This document shows, piece after piece, positions 13,915 to 14,868 of a DNA stretch of 14,868 nt (the stretch's first letter is position 1; the number at the start of each line of letters is the position of its first letter). The notes under the pieces are model-generated. The model had not been told where the DNA came from. It saw only the letters and a program-made list of their open reading frames with translations, and ran no database searches. The DNA comes from Lachnospiraceae bacterium (GTDB lineage: Bacteria > Bacillota > Clostridia > Lachnospirales > Lachnospiraceae), in assembly GCA_019420465.1 (NCBI GenBank), contig JAHZHB010000079.1, forward strand, positions 961 to 15,828, in the 5' to 3' direction. A program made the position numbers and the translations under genes.

Positions 13915-13942
13915 GGAGCAGACGTTTTGTCTGCTCCTTTTT
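13915..13942 (+). terminator. Intrinsic terminator after glnN
   Basis: GGAGCAGAC (13915-13923) and GTCTGCTCC (13929-13937) form a perfect 9-bp stem with a GTTTT loop, followed by five T. It is a strong terminator 22 bases after the stop. The second palindromic element begins 11 bases after its T tract. Confidence 0.93.
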
Positions 13943-13952
13943 GCATACAGAC

Positions 13953-14193
13953 GAAAAATACAGAGGGACAGATGACAGCTGACGAAGGGTGGATGGACAT
14001 GTTTTCTGCAAACAAGTGCAACGCCTGTCTGAACTAATCGCTAACTTCGACTAGCACGCTCGCAGAAGCGGGCTCGCGTGCAAGTCTGCGTAAGCGATGG
14101 ATTTCATACAGGCTAAAAGCGCACTTTGAATCGTTTGCAGAGAACATGTCCATCCACCCTTCGCCAGCTGCCATCTGTCCCTCTGTATTTTTC
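13953..14193 (+). repeat. Long palindromic element, copy 2
   Basis: This 241-base segment is the second member of the family seen at 4747-4954, in the same orientation. Its outer arms (13953-14013 and 14133-14193) are complementary over 61 bp with three mismatches, all transitions, and their sequence is unrelated to the arms of copy 1. The core (14014-14132) keeps AAGTGC/GCACTT. It then has GCCTGTCTGA/TCATACAGGC (14023-14032 with 14104-14113, 9 of 10 paired) and TCGCT/AGCGA (14038-14042 with 14093-14097). The apical hairpin differs from copy 1 by one base. T-rich ends are present on both strands, so it could act as a two-way terminator. No protein is encoded. Confidence 0.85.
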
Positions 14194-14221
14194 TGGCTTT
14201 TCTGGTTTCAAATCGCGGTGT

Positions 14222-14250
14222 TTGACGAAGTGTGGACGGAATGATAGAAT
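14222..14250 (+). promoter_or_regulatory. Candidate promoter of the aminopeptidase P gene
   Basis: TTGACG (14222-14227), 17 bases, TAGAAT (14245-14250): five of six matches in each box. It starts 28 bases after the palindrome and ends 41 bases before the start codon. Confidence 0.75.
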
Positions 14251-14291
14251 AGGGATAGTGTCAAATTAGTAAGAGACAGGAGATGTTTGAG

Positions 14292-14868
14292 ATGACGATT
14301 GTTGAGAGACTGAATGCACTGCGTGAGCTGATGAAGCAGCATGATATGCAGGCTTATATTATTCCTACGGATGATTTTCATGGATCGGAGTATGTGGGGG
14401 ATTTCTTTAAGACGAGAAAGTTTATGTCCGGATTTACGGGATCGGCGGGTACGCTGGTGGTGACGGATGACTGGGCCGGACTGTGGACGGATGGAAGGTA
14501 TTTTCTGCAGGCGGGAAGACAGCTTGAGGGAAGTACGATCGAGCTGATGAAGATGGGTGAGCCGGGGGTACCGACGATTCCGGAATTTCTGGCAGATAAG
14601 CTGCCGATGCAGGCGCGGATCGGCTGTGACGGACGGACGATGACACCGGCTTTTGTGGAAGAAATCCGGGAAAAAACAGATAAAAAGGAAATGCAGATCA
14701 TCGGAGAGCATGATCTTGGCGGTGAGGTATGGACGGAGCGTCCGGCAATGTCGGCAGAGCCGGTGTGGGTACTGGATGAGAAATATACCGGTGAATCCAG
14801 ACGTGATAAAATCTCACGGGTGCGTGGCAAACTGCAGGAAGAGGGAGCGGATGTGCTGATTCCCTCGG
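14292..14868 (+). CDS. Aminopeptidase P family protein (Xaa-Pro aminopeptidase), N-terminal part
   Basis: The frame is open from ATG 14292 to the window edge (192 codons) with no stop, so the gene is cut off here. The start is chosen because AGGAG (14278-14282) lies nine bases before it; ATG 14283 touches that site. The visible part is a creatinase-type N-terminal domain: MTIVERLNALRELMKQHDMQ, then AYIIPTDDFHGSEYVGDFF, FMSGFTGSAGTLVVT and GLWTDGRYFLQAG (family hallmarks). The metal-binding M24 catalytic domain would lie beyond the window and cannot be checked. These enzymes release the first residue from peptides with proline in second place. Codon use resembles nat (many ACG, GGA, CGG). Confidence 0.9.
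   Translation, partial: MTIVERLNALRELMKQHDMQAYIIPTDDFHGSEYVGDFFKTRKFMSGFTGSAGTLVVTDDWAGLWTDGRYFLQAGRQLEGSTIELMKMGEPGVPTIPEFLADKLPMQARIGCDGRTMTPAFVEEIREKTDKKEMQIIGEHDLGGEVWTERPAMSAEPVWVLDEKYTGESRRDKISRVRGKLQEEGADVLIPS

Noticed and set aside
13953..14193. The two palindromes as a CRISPR array, tRNA, retron or group II intron
   Set aside because: There are no short direct repeats with spacers, no tRNA cloverleaf or anticodon arm, and no reverse transcriptase or intron domain V motif nearby.
14221..14265. TTTGAC/GTCAAA inverted repeat around the aminopeptidase promoter as an operator
   Set aside because: Only six bases match and one half is the -35 box itself; this is expected by chance.

Overview
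The window is a stretch of Clostridia chromosome. It most resembles the family Lachnospiraceae, based on a lengthened L17, a type III glutamine synthetase, Gram-positive style gene order and strong AGGAGG ribosome binding sites. All genes read on the + strand. This placement is inferred from gene content; no database was searched.

Layout. Positions 1-4684 are the distal part of the spc ribosomal-protein operon: the end of rplF, then rplR, rpsE, rpmD, rplO, secY, adk, map and infA, closed by a strong intrinsic terminator. Positions 4747-4954 hold a 208-base imperfect palindrome, followed by a promoter and an arylamine N-acetyltransferase gene (nat). This unit separates infA from rpmJ, which are neighbours in most Firmicutes. 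A strong promoter at 5868-5896 starts the alpha operon: rpmJ, a 309-base structured gap, rpsM, rpsK, rpsD, rpoA and rplQ, with a terminator at 9522-9559. Three separate metabolic genes follow, each with a plausible promoter: a lipid kinase of the diacylglycerol kinase family, class II fructose-bisphosphate aldolase, and type III glutamine synthetase. After the glnN terminator lies a 241-base second copy of the palindrome (13953-14193), then a promoter and the start of an aminopeptidase P gene that runs off the window.

How the genes work together. The first two operons build the ribosome (S4, S5, S11, S13, L6, L15, L17, L18, L30, L36), the Sec channel, the RNA polymerase alpha subunit and initiation factor 1. 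They also encode adenylate kinase and the methionine aminopeptidase that trims new proteins. The later genes serve phospholipid turnover, glycolysis, nitrogen assimilation and peptide breakdown.

Most notable signal. The two palindromes share a core of about 118 bases in the same orientation, with an almost invariant apical hairpin. Two inner stems differ between copies by compensatory double changes. The outer arms (45 bp and 61 bp, nearly perfect) have unrelated sequences in the two copies yet are self-complementary in each. Each copy sits about 10 bases after an intrinsic terminator and 19-28 bases before a TTGAC-type promoter. This looks like a family of structured RNAs or hairpin DNA elements that I cannot assign to a known class.
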